Assembly: GCA_945882915.1 (NCBI GenBank)
Contig: CAMCWV010000010.1
Span: forward strand, 1 to 62,330
DNA length: 62,330 nt
Source: Waddlia chondrophila WSU 86-1044
Lineage (GTDB): Bacteria > Chlamydiota > Chlamydiia > Chlamydiales > CAMCWV01
Reading direction: 5' to 3'
Numbering within the stretch: position 1 is the first letter of the stretch; every line of letters starts with the position of its first letter. Shown in pieces: positions 42,191 to 50,345 of this stretch. The notes beneath the pieces were generated by a model. The model was not told the origin of the DNA and searched no databases. It was given only the letters and a program-made list of their open reading frames with translations. A program made the position numbers and the translations under genes.

Positions 42191-43801
42191 CTACTTTAAG
42201 TCTTTCAACGTCAAAAGGAATTCAATATTGTTCTTTGTGTTTTTTAGCAGGCGTAGCAAGAGGTTCATCCCATCGATAGGCGTTAATTCTGCAGTAGCCT
42301 GACGGAGCTTAATCACTTTGTCTAGCTCTTCTTTATGATAGAGAAGCTCTTCTTTACGTGTTCCACTCTTAATCAGGTCGATTGCAGGGTAGATGCGGCG
42401 GTCTGCAAGGCGTCTGTCTAGAACTAACTCTAAGTTGCCAGTTCCTTTAAATTCCTCAAAAATCACCTCATCCATACGAGAGCCTGTCTCGATTAGGGCT
42501 GTTGCGATGATGGTAAGAGAGCCCCCATTTTGGATGTTACGGGCAGCTCCAAAGAAACGCTTGGGTTTGTGAAGAGCATTAGCATCGACACCACCTGTGA
42601 GGATCTTGCCTGAGTGGGGCTGTACGGTGTTGTAGGCTCTGGCTAGACGCGTTAGCGAGTCGAGCAAGATAACAACGTCGTGACCATGCTCAACATGGCG
42701 TTTAGCCTTCTCAATGCACATCTCGGCGATTTGAACGTGTCTTTCAGGTGGTTCGTCAAATGTTGAAGAGATCACCTCTCCTTTGACCTGACTGATCATG
42801 TCGGTTACTTCTTCAGGACGCTCGTCAATCAACAAAACCATGAGCATGATTTCAGGATTGTTGGTCGCAAGTGACTTAGCGATGTGTTGAAGAATAACTG
42901 TTTTCCCTGTTCTTGGAGGGGCAACAATAAGTGCGCGCTGCCCTTTTCCGATCGGGGTTGTAAGGTCTAAGACGCGCATAGAGACATTTTCTTTAGAGGT
43001 CTCCATCAGAAGTCGCTGGTCTGGATAGCAGGGGGTTAGGTTTTCAAAAAGCACCCTTTCTTGGGCTTTTTCGTGAGATCTGCCGTTGATTGTGTCAACG
43101 CGTGTAAGGGCGAAGTATTTTTCTTTATCTTTTGGGGCCCGAATTGTTCCAGAGACGGTGTCTCCTTTTTTTAGATCAAAGCGGCGGATTTGTGTTGGAG
43201 AGACGTAGATGTCTTCTGCAGAAGTTAGGTAGTTGTACATGGGTGAGCGGAGGAAGCCAAACCCATCAGGAAGGACTTCCATGACCCCTTCACCGTAAAG
43301 AACGGCGTGTCCTTTTTGGGCTTTGGTTTGGACAATCTTGAAAACAAGATGGGATTTTGTCATCGAGTTTACATTTTCTAGCCCAAGCGTGCGTGCATAT
43401 TGGGTCAGCTCTGTGATCTTCATGCTTTGAAGTTCAGAGATCTTGGTGATTTGGTCTTGTGAGATGAGCTCGGAGTCATTTCTTTGCTGAAAAGAGTCAT
43501 CTGCTGGGGCTTGTTGTTCGGCAGAGTGTCTGTTTCTTTGAGATTGACGGTGAGGGCGAGAGTGGTTGTTTGATTCGCTAGTTCTCTGCTGATCTGAGGC
43601 GTCTTGAGGATCTTTGAGTTGGGATTCTCTGGACTCGATGTCTCTCCCTTCACGTGGCTGCTCTTCGCGGGCCCTGTTGTCGCAGATTTTTTCTTCTTTG
43701 CGGGCGACGCTGTGAGAAGCTGTGTGGGGGTGCGAACTTTTGTCTTGTTCTGTACCTTGATTGATAGGTTGTTCTTTTATTGGATGAGAGTCTTGAGACA
43801 T
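42191..43801 (-). CDS. rho: Transcription termination factor Rho
   Basis: The 536-residue hexameric RNA helicase ends transcription. ATG 43801 (AAGGAGC upstream) is preferred to TTG 43804. Residues 1-110 are a hydrophilic Ser/Gln/Glu/Arg-rich extension not found in E. coli Rho. The Rho N-terminal helix bundle follows ([18 protein letters not shown]), then the RNA-binding CSD-like domain ([16 protein letters not shown]), Walker A ([18 protein letters not shown]), Walker B ([16 protein letters not shown]) and R-loop ([20 protein letters not shown]). Order rho-coaE-polA-sppA as in CT491-CT494. Confidence 0.96.
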   Translation of the reverse strand: MSQDSHPIKEQPINQGTEQDKSSHPHTASHSVARKEEKICDNRAREEQPREGRDIESRESQLKDPQDASDQQRTSESNNHSRPHRQSQRNRHSAEQQAPADDSFQQRNDSELISQDQITKISELQSMKITELTQYARTLGLENVNSMTKSHLVFKIVQTKAQKGHAVLYGEGVMEVLPDGFGFLRSPMYNYLTSAEDIYVSPTQIRRFDLKKGDTVSGTIRAPKDKEKYFALTRVDTINGRSHEKAQERVLFENLTPCYPDQRLLMETSKENVSMRVLDLTTPIGKGQRALIVAPPRTGKTVILQHIAKSLATNNPEIMLMVLLIDERPEEVTDMISQVKGEVISSTFDEPPERHVQIAEMCIEKAKRHVEHGHDVVILLDSLTRLARAYNTVQPHSGKILTGGVDANALHKPKRFFGAARNIQNGGSLTIIATALIETGSRMDEVIFEEFKGTGNLELVLDRRLADRRIYPAIDLIKSGTRKEELLYHKEELDKVIKLRQATAELTPIDGMNLLLRLLKNTKNNIEFLLTLKDLK

Positions 43802-43887
43802 CAAGAGCGAAGCTCCTTCTTTGTGTTTGTGTGAGTATTTATTTAGTTTGATTTACGTTAAGCCGGATTAATTTTTATGACTATATT

Positions 43888-43907
43888 CGCGGTTTTTTTA
43901 AACCGCG
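43888..43907. terminator. Hairpin CGCGGTTT/AAACCGCG upstream of rho
   Basis: An 8-bp perfect stem with a TTTT loop. It lies in the rho-coaE gap (43802-44033) and could act for the coaE transcript on the minus strand. A second hairpin, ACTTGCAGCC/GGCTGCAAGT, lies at 43997-44021, just after the coaE stop, and is the better candidate terminator. Confidence 0.45.
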
Positions 43908-44033
43908 TAATTACCGCCAGGGCGCAAGATATTAGAAAAATAATTTAAATTAACTTACCGCTCCTCGAATTGTCAGGGGCATTGTTGCATAATTATACTT
44001 GCAGCCTGTAGGGCTGCAAGTAAGCTGAATTTT

Positions 44034-44663
44034 TCATGTAATTGTTAGCTTGTTGAAAAGCTGCTTTACAGGGTATTCAAGCTCTTCTTTTGAAATGAAG
44101 TTGTTTGGGATGACGGCGTTTGCTCTCTTTGCTTTGTCCGCTTGGCTCAGTTGCCTGGATATTCGACGGGTGTATTCTTCGTCGCTATAGCCGGTAGCTT
44201 CTGAGAATCTGCTTCGACAGATGTTTTCATCTGCAATGACCGCAATGACAAAGTCGTAAGATTTTTCTTCTCCTATTTCAAATAACAGGGGAATTTCCGC
44301 GATGAATAGGCGGGGGTGTCCGTGCTTTTCTGTTTTTTGCTGTTCTAGTTCTTGGTACTGCTTTTCGATGATTTCTTTGACTTTTGGATGTAATAGACGC
44401 TCTAGCGCCTTTAAAAGTTCGGGATTTGAGAAGACCTTCTGCGCAATTTTCTTTCGGTCTAGCTGGTTATCGGTGACAACATCATTTCCCAGGAGGGTTA
44501 TGATTTCTTGAGTGAGATGAGTGTCATGGGATAGCAGCTGGTGAATGATGTCGTCAGCGCTGACGACATGGGCGCCTAATCTTTGAAAGATCCGGCATAC
44601 TAATGACTTGCCGCACGCGAGTCCACCGGTGATGGCGACTTTGCTTATTTTCAAGTTTAACAT
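44034..44663 (-). CDS. coaE: Dephospho-CoA kinase
   Basis: CoaE catalyses the last step of coenzyme A synthesis. About 209 residues: P-loop VAITGGLACGKSLVCRIF, Asp in VVSADDIIHQLL, the CoA-binding LERLLHPKVKEIIE, and PLLFEIGEEKSYDFVIAVIA followed by the Arg-rich lid region (RISRQLSQADKAKRANAVI). The start is ATG 44663 or TTG 44672; both overlap the 3' end of polA, so translation is probably coupled. Confidence 0.93.
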   Translation of the reverse strand: MLNLKISKVAITGGLACGKSLVCRIFQRLGAHVVSADDIIHQLLSHDTHLTQEIITLLGNDVVTDNQLDRKKIAQKVFSNPELLKALERLLHPKVKEIIEKQYQELEQQKTEKHGHPRLFIAEIPLLFEIGEEKSYDFVIAVIADENICRSRFSEATGYSDEEYTRRISRQLSQADKAKRANAVIPNNFISKEELEYPVKQLFNKLTIT

Positions 44664-47371
44664 TCCTTCCAATTTTTGCCAACAGTGATATCAACAGCCA
44701 AGGAAACTTTCAACGGGGACTCCAGTTTCATGGCCCCTTCCATAGCCTTCCGCACCATAGATTGCATTGCTAGAAGTTCAGAATCAGGGCACTCAAAAAG
44801 AAGTTCGTCATGGATTTGTAATACCATGAAACTCTCATATTTATCACGGGTCAGGTTTTTGTCTACCTCGATCATGGCGAACTTAATGAGGTCAGCCGCC
44901 GTTCCTTGAATGGGGGTATTGATAGCTAGCCGTTCTGCTGCCGAGCGCAAAATGCCGTTTTTACTGTTAATATCAGCAATAATCCTTTCGCGGCCACTTA
45001 AGGTTGTTGCTTTTCCTGTTTGACGTGCTTTTTCTTTGCATTCTTCCAGGAAGGACTGAACTTTGCCATAACGATTAAAATAAGCTTTAATGAATGCAGA
45101 GGCTTTGGGGACAGGGATTCCTAGCTCGCGGGCAAGGCCAAAGGCTTGCTGGCCATAGAGGATCCCAAAGTTAATCGCCTTGGCCTGTTGCCTCATTTCT
45201 TTGGTGACAAGGGCAAGGTGGACGGCGAACATCAAAGAAGCGGTGTAGGTGTGGATGTCTTCGTTATTGTTAAAGGCAGCTAGTAAATTGGGGTCTTCAC
45301 TCAGATGGGCCAGTAGGCGGAGTTCGACTTGCGAGTAGTCGGCAGAGAGGTAGCTCCATCCGGCGCGTTCTGGGAGGAATGCTTCTCTAATCTCCCTTCC
45401 CAGCTCGCTTCGGATGGGAATGTTTTGGAGGTTAGGGTCTTGGCAGGAAAGTCTTCCGGTAGCAGCTACTGACTGATTAAACGTGCAATGAATGCGCCCT
45501 GATGCGGGGTTGATCTGTAGGGGAAGCGTCTCGATGTAGGTCGAGCGGAGCTTCTCGAGAGAACGGTATTCAAGAACTTTAGCTGCCAAGGGGACTCTGT
45601 CTTGAAGCTCTTCTAGCACGTCTGCGCTTGTAGAAAAGCCGGTTGCAATCTTCTTTGGAGGGGCGATGCCCATTTTTTCAAAAAGGATCACGCTGAGCTG
45701 CTTGGGGGAGTTGATTGTAAAAGGCTCTCCAGCAAGCGCGTGGATTTCTTCTTCCAACGTTTTTAGCTGGGCAATAACCCCGTTTCCAAGGGTTTTTAGT
45801 GCGTCGACATTCAGGTAGATGCCATGCCTTTCCATTTTCATGAGAATGCTTAGCAGAGGCATCTCTAAGTTATTTAAGAGGCCATCAAGCCCCCTGGAGA
45901 TGAGCTCGGGGGCCATAAGCTCTTTTAAGCGGAAGGTGTAGTCGACATCTTCGCAGCAGTAGGTGCAGACCTTTTCGATGGGCACTTGGTCCATCGTGAT
46001 CTCTTTTTGTCCTGATCCGATGAGCTCTTTGATGGGAATTTTGGTTTTGTTAAAATAATGAGCTGCTAGGTGATCTAAGGAGTGTCTGTGGCTGTGGGAA
46101 TTTAGCAAATACGAGGCGAGCATGGTATCGTAGGAGACATTTGCAACGACAATTTGATGATTGAGTAGGAGGTGGAGGTCGTACTTGACGTTGTGACCGA
46201 AGAAGTGTAGGTCGGGGCTTTCGAAGAGGGGTTTCAGAGTGTCAAGGACGAGCTTTAAGCCTAACTTCCCATTTACAGGGACGTACCAGGCGGTTTTGGC
46301 TGCGATGCAAAACCCGAGGCCTACAAGGCCCGTTTCTAGCGGGTCAAGGGCTGTTGTTTCTGTGTTAAAGCAGATCTCACGTGCTGCTTTGAGTTTTTCG
46401 ACTAGAGCGTGAAGAGAGGCTTCGTCGTCTACAAGTTGGTAGTGAATGTCTTGATCGAGTTCTTTGGGCTCTGTTTCTGTTTGTTCCGCTCCTGTCGCAG
46501 GTGAAGGGGCACTAGGGCTTGCCTCTAGGTCTTTGAGGAGGGAGCCGAAGTTGTGGTTTTGATAGAAGCTCTTAAGCTTTGCGTATTGGGGCTCTTTAAT
46601 GCGGAGGAACTGGGGGTCTTTCGGAAAGGGGACATCGAGATCAATGGTCACAAGCGTTTTGCTGAGAAGCGCTTTGTCTCCTTCTGTCCGCACGACCTGT
46701 TGTTTCTTTTCTCCTTTGACCTCTTCGGGGCGAGCAAGGAGGTTTTCTAGAGAGCCAAACTGTTTAAGCATCGCAGCAGCAGTCTTGGCTCCGAAGCCAG
46801 AAAGCCCGGGGACGTTGTCCGAGGCGTCTCCGGCAATAGCAAGGAAATCGATGATCTGGTGAGGAGGGACTCCGTAAAGAGCTTCGACTTCAGGAGCGTT
46901 TATTAATCGGTTTTCGTTGTGAGCATGAAGGACAGAAATCCCCTCCCCAACGAGTTGACAGAGGTCTTTGTCGGAAGAGCACAAGAACGCGTGGGCTCCT
47001 TGTTTAGCAGCCCAGACGGCAACAGCGCCCATGGTGTCGTCGGCCTCGACGCCTGTAATTGTTAACTTGGGGATTCCTGCGAGGTCGCAAAATGTTGAGG
47101 CCCAGTCAATCTGTTGGGGGAGGTCTTCTGGAGTAGACTGCCGCTTCCCTTTGTAGGCAGGATACAGTTCTGCACGTTTTTTTTTGTTATCGGGGCCGTC
47201 AAAGACGACGACTAAGTGATCGGGATGGAAGTCTTTCCTAAGCCTTTGTACAAAGCGGATGAACCCAAAAAGGGCGTTCGTAGCCTCTCCTCTGCTGTTG
47301 CTCATATTCCGGATGGCGTAATAGGAGCGGTAGAGGTAGTTCGAGGCGTCAATGATGTAGATATTCTTCAT
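44657..47371 (-). CDS. polA: DNA polymerase I
   Basis: The 904-residue enzyme fills gaps and removes primers. An N-terminal 5' nuclease domain (residues 1-290: IDASNYLYRSYYA, GVEADDTMGAVA, ASDNVPG) is followed by a 3'-5' exonuclease-like domain (about 310-490) and the polymerase domain with motif A (LSADYSQVELRLLAHLSED), motif B (RQQAKAINFGILYGQQAFG) and motif C (LQIHDELLFE). In the exonuclease domain, motif I reads FNTET instead of FDTET: the metal-binding Asp is Asn336. Motifs II (HNVKYD) and III (YCCED) are kept, so proofreading is likely weak or absent. Confidence 0.96.
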   Translation of the reverse strand: MKNIYIIDASNYLYRSYYAIRNMSNSRGEATNALFGFIRFVQRLRKDFHPDHLVVVFDGPDNKKKRAELYPAYKGKRQSTPEDLPQQIDWASTFCDLAGIPKLTITGVEADDTMGAVAVWAAKQGAHAFLCSSDKDLCQLVGEGISVLHAHNENRLINAPEVEALYGVPPHQIIDFLAIAGDASDNVPGLSGFGAKTAAAMLKQFGSLENLLARPEEVKGEKKQQVVRTEGDKALLSKTLVTIDLDVPFPKDPQFLRIKEPQYAKLKSFYQNHNFGSLLKDLEASPSAPSPATGAEQTETEPKELDQDIHYQLVDDEASLHALVEKLKAAREICFNTETTALDPLETGLVGLGFCIAAKTAWYVPVNGKLGLKLVLDTLKPLFESPDLHFFGHNVKYDLHLLLNHQIVVANVSYDTMLASYLLNSHSHRHSLDHLAAHYFNKTKIPIKELIGSGQKEITMDQVPIEKVCTYCCEDVDYTFRLKELMAPELISRGLDGLLNNLEMPLLSILMKMERHGIYLNVDALKTLGNGVIAQLKTLEEEIHALAGEPFTINSPKQLSVILFEKMGIAPPKKIATGFSTSADVLEELQDRVPLAAKVLEYRSLEKLRSTYIETLPLQINPASGRIHCTFNQSVAATGRLSCQDPNLQNIPIRSELGREIREAFLPERAGWSYLSADYSQVELRLLAHLSEDPNLLAAFNNNEDIHTYTASLMFAVHLALVTKEMRQQAKAINFGILYGQQAFGLARELGIPVPKASAFIKAYFNRYGKVQSFLEECKEKARQTGKATTLSGRERIIADINSKNGILRSAAERLAINTPIQGTAADLIKFAMIEVDKNLTRDKYESFMVLQIHDELLFECPDSELLAMQSMVRKAMEGAMKLESPLKVSLAVDITVGKNWKEC

Positions 47372-47391
47372 TATTTTTTGAGGACTGTATA

Positions 47392-48444
47392 TTAAGGACT
47401 GTAGAGGTAGAGGAAGGAATTCATCGCTTCAGGTTCAAAGCCAGTGCCAAAGCTCTTTCCAAAAGAAACTTCGTGGGTGAGCTTTCCTGTTAGCAAGGAG
47501 GACTCCATTGCAAAAGCATCGGTAAACCACTTTTTCGTTTCGAGGCGTACGACTTGATACTCCTCGTCTTTGCCAATCCCAGAAGCTTCTACAAGCTCTT
47601 CTAGCGTGCCTCTTAGAGTTCTATTGGCCCCGTCGATATATCCACGGGATAGGGCGTCTGGTGGAGTAAAGACCTGAGCTCCATATTCATTTTTTAAGAG
47701 ATCTTTGTTCATGAGGCCTTGGCGTGAGGCTGTGAAGATATCAACGAATTGCGTGTAGTAGTACTGCGCAATTTTTTGAAGGCTAGCTTCTTCTTCGGGC
47801 CTCCAAGGACGCAGAGGACTCATGAGGTCTTTGTCTTTGCCCATGGTGATGGCTTTTGTTTTGACGCCGATGGTGTTGAGGGCATCTGAGACGTTAAAAA
47901 GCTGCATGAGAACCCCAACAGAGCCGACAAGACTTGTCTCGGAAGCGTAGATTTTGTTTGCTGCAGAGGCGATGTAGAGTCCTCCGGAGGCACAGATCCC
48001 ATCTACAAAGACGTATACGGGAACACTGTATTGTTCTTTGTACTCGTTGATGACGCGGTAAATGCCGTAGCTATCAAAAACTGTTCCGCCGCCTGTGTTC
48101 ATGTGAAGCAAGATTCCTTTAACGCGCCCTCCTTCGAAGGTCCCCTCGCGTGAATCCATCAGCAGGTCGCGAACCTTGTTGGTTGTCATTTCGCCGGCGC
48201 CGATAAGGCCGTTGATGTCGATGGTTAAAATTACAGGGGCCTTTGGAATGAGGGCGCGGTTTCCTTTAGCATCAGGAAGGATGGTGTAGGGGCCGCCGTT
48301 TAGGTCTTGTCCGCTAGAAAAGGCAAGTGAGATGAGGATGATGACGATGGGAATAAAGGCGACAAAGAACCCTATTATAGCAGAGAAAGAGACGAAGAAG
48401 CTGCGAATAGAGGAGGCGAAAATCGATTCGTGAGTAAGTTGCAT
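47392..48444 (-). CDS. sppA: Signal peptide peptidase SppA (S49 family)
   Basis: The 350-residue membrane-anchored serine protease degrades signal peptides. An N-terminal membrane segment (about 18-45, FVAFIPIVIILISLAFS) is followed by the S49 core: LTIDINGLIGAG, GILLHMNTGGGTVFDSYGIY, the catalytic Ser in DGICASGGLYIASAAN, and VGSVGVLMQLFNV. A Lys in the KTKAITMGKDKD segment is the likely base. The length fits the short (36K) type. It is 20 bases upstream of polA; CT494 in the same place is called sohB. Confidence 0.9.
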   Translation of the reverse strand: MQLTHESIFASSIRSFFVSFSAIIGFFVAFIPIVIILISLAFSSGQDLNGGPYTILPDAKGNRALIPKAPVILTIDINGLIGAGEMTTNKVRDLLMDSREGTFEGGRVKGILLHMNTGGGTVFDSYGIYRVINEYKEQYSVPVYVFVDGICASGGLYIASAANKIYASETSLVGSVGVLMQLFNVSDALNTIGVKTKAITMGKDKDLMSPLRPWRPEEEASLQKIAQYYYTQFVDIFTASRQGLMNKDLLKNEYGAQVFTPPDALSRGYIDGANRTLRGTLEELVEASGIGKDEEYQVVRLETKKWFTDAFAMESSLLTGKLTHEVSFGKSFGTGFEPEAMNSFLYLYSP

Positions 48445-48549
48445 GGAAGTCCTATTGAAAGGTTTAGAAAGCTAGTGCAGCGCAATGTAAATAAGCGCCC
48501 AATTAAACGCAAAGCCTCCCCCGTGTAAATCCTTCCCTGCTCACTAAAG

Positions 48550-48822
48550 ACAAATTCCCGTTTTCAGCTAAGCGGAGTATATACTCCTCGTAGCTGAAAA
48601 TGGGAACTTGGACGACGCCAAAGCTCCCGCTGCCTTAGCGTTTGCCCTCTCCAGAAGGTAACCAGACCGTCCCGGTCTGGGGTCTTAACCTGCCACCAAG
48701 CAAACGTTTGTTGTAGGCTTGGGTCTGAAATCCCAGACCTTAGGCGGCCCACGTTACCTTCTAGAAAGGGCAAGCGCTTGTTTAGGATAATTTTTCCCGT
48801 TTTCAGCTAAGGGGAGTATATA
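48550..48822. mobile_element. Palindromic repeat pair: orphan right terminus plus copy with second-family insert
   Basis: An isolated right terminus at 48550-48582 (CCGTTTTCAGCTAAGCGGAG) is joined head-to-tail to a further copy at 48579-48822. The second copy has its left arm intact (TATACTCCTCGTAGCTGAAA ... GACGCCAAAGCTCCCGC) and its right terminus TTTTCAGCTAAGGGGAG. Its centre is replaced by about 120 bp of the second repeat family (CCAGAAGGTAACCAGACCGT to ACGTTACCTTCTAG), itself palindromic at its ends. The rest of the 48445-48879 gap shows no gene. Confidence 0.8.
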
Positions 48823-48888
48823 TCCCAGAGTGGTCAATTTAAGGGGAATTCGTTATTACGATGTTTTTCTATAACTTTAGTGGGTTAC

Positions 48889-49998
48889 ATGGATCAGATT
48901 GCAAACCGTCTTAAATTTTTGGGGACAGAACCTGCCTGGATAATCGAGGGGCTGGTTCTTTTGGCCATTATCATCCTGGCAAATATTGCAGGGAGGGTTG
49001 TTATTGCTCATTTCTGCCGCAAGCTTGAGGGGATCGATAACCTATGGGTTGAGGCGCTTTTAGAGGTTTTTCTTAAGCCGTTTTCGCTGTTCGTCTGGGT
49101 TATTGGCATTTCTTATGCCCTTGTTCACTTGAGCGCTCATCTATGGATTTCTGGATTCCTATCGGGAGCTGGCAATATTGGGTACCTCGCGGCGCCGCTT
49201 TGCATTAGCTGGCTTGCCTATCGTTGGCAGAGGGCTGTGACTAAGAATTTTGCTAAAAAACAGGGTCTTGTTGAAGGAGAAGATTGGAGAAGGGTCGATA
49301 TTGTTTGTAAGCTTGTCTCTTTACTGGTCATTTTCTTTACCATTTTAATTGTTTTGGAGTTGGTGGGTGTCGAGTGGCATGGGCTGCTTGCCATAACGGG
49401 TGTTGGAGGTTTTATTGTGGGATACGCTGGAAAGGATGCTTTGGCTAATTTCTTTGGCGGGCTAATGATTTACTTGACGCGCCCCTTTTCTGTTGGGGAG
49501 TCAATTAAAATTCCGGAGCGTAATATTGAGGGGACTGTTGAGGAAGTGGGTTGGTATCTGACGCTTATTAGAGGTCTGGATAAGAAGCCTTTGTATGCTC
49601 CTAATTCTATTTTCTCCACGTTAGTTGTTATTAATTTATCGCGAATCACCCATTTGCAAATTCATGAGGTTTTGAAGATTGGGTATCAGTATTTAGGGGC
49701 TGTGCCTGGAATTATTAGAGATATTGACTCTTTTTTGGCGGGCTCGCCTCATGTGGAGACCGTATTTGCGCCTCAAGTTTATTTGTCAGAGTTTGGGCTT
49801 AATATGGTCAGTCTTAAAATTAAAGCTTGCATAAGAGGGAAGGAGTTTTTGGCTTTTGCCCGCTTGAAGCAAGAAGTGATGCTTCGTATTATGGAAATCA
49901 TTGCAACTCATGGAGTTGACATGTCAGTTCTCCCAACTACCATTGAACTTACAAAGCCTATGCTAGAAAAACTCCCCACCCTCCTAAAAAGAACCTAA
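48889..49998 (+). CDS. MscS-family mechanosensitive channel
   Basis: About 369 residues from ATG 48889 (GTG 48880 is possible; no clear SD for either). Three or four membrane segments at about 18-37, 58-80, 95-112 and 145-165 are followed by the pore helix and beta domain of MscS: LAITGVGGFIVGYAGKDALA, NFFGGLMIYLTRPFSVGESI, then the vestibule (GTVEEVGWYLTLIRGLDKKP, YAPNSIFSTLVVINLSR). Such channels release solutes on osmotic downshift. The C-terminal domain is shorter than in large MscS homologues. Single gene. Confidence 0.9.
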   Translation: MDQIANRLKFLGTEPAWIIEGLVLLAIIILANIAGRVVIAHFCRKLEGIDNLWVEALLEVFLKPFSLFVWVIGISYALVHLSAHLWISGFLSGAGNIGYLAAPLCISWLAYRWQRAVTKNFAKKQGLVEGEDWRRVDIVCKLVSLLVIFFTILIVLELVGVEWHGLLAITGVGGFIVGYAGKDALANFFGGLMIYLTRPFSVGESIKIPERNIEGTVEEVGWYLTLIRGLDKKPLYAPNSIFSTLVVINLSRITHLQIHEVLKIGYQYLGAVPGIIRDIDSFLAGSPHVETVFAPQVYLSEFGLNMVSLKIKACIRGKEFLAFARLKQEVMLRIMEIIATHGVDMSVLPTTIELTKPMLEKLPTLLKRT

Positions 49999-50011
49999 AA
50001 TAGATGTGGTA

Positions 50012-50157
50012 AAAATTTGGAGTGCGGCGGCTTGACGCCGCTTTAAAAGGCCTCGGCATAGGCGAGGCCAATTATAACTTGGCACAGGACCCTTTTAGGC
50101 CATCCTCCACGCCGATGGCTTAAGAAAGGGGCATCAAGCAGCAGGACTCCAAATTTT
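50012..50157. repeat. 146-bp inverted-repeat-bounded segment with internal hairpins
   Basis: AAAATTTGGAGT (50012-50023) and ACTCCAAATTTT (50146-50157) are exact inverses. Inside are GCGGCG/CGCCGC (50024-50041), likely the mscS terminator, and GGCCTCG/CGAGGCC (50049-50069). It could be one more small repeat element. The rest of the gap to 50345 is AT-rich with no gene. Confidence 0.6.
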
Positions 50158-50219
50158 CGGCCCCCCTGTCCCTTCTCCCTCTCTCCCGACCTAAAAAAAC
50201 TAATTACAATTTATCGCAA

Positions 50220-50247
50220 TTGCAAAAAAATTAATTATAAGTATATT
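50220..50247 (+). promoter_or_regulatory. Candidate promoter for the giant gene
   Basis: TTGCAA (50220-50225) and TATATT (50242-50247) are spaced by 16 nt in an AT-rich tract, about 100 bases upstream of the 50346 ATG. The match to the sigma-70 consensus is fair only. Confidence 0.35.
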
Positions 50248-50345
50248 ATTTTTTAAATAAGAACTCTCTATTTGTAATAAAAAAATAATTCTAATTATAG
50301 CGGGCTAGGTTTCCATTCTAGCTTGCTATCACTGAGGATCGCTTT

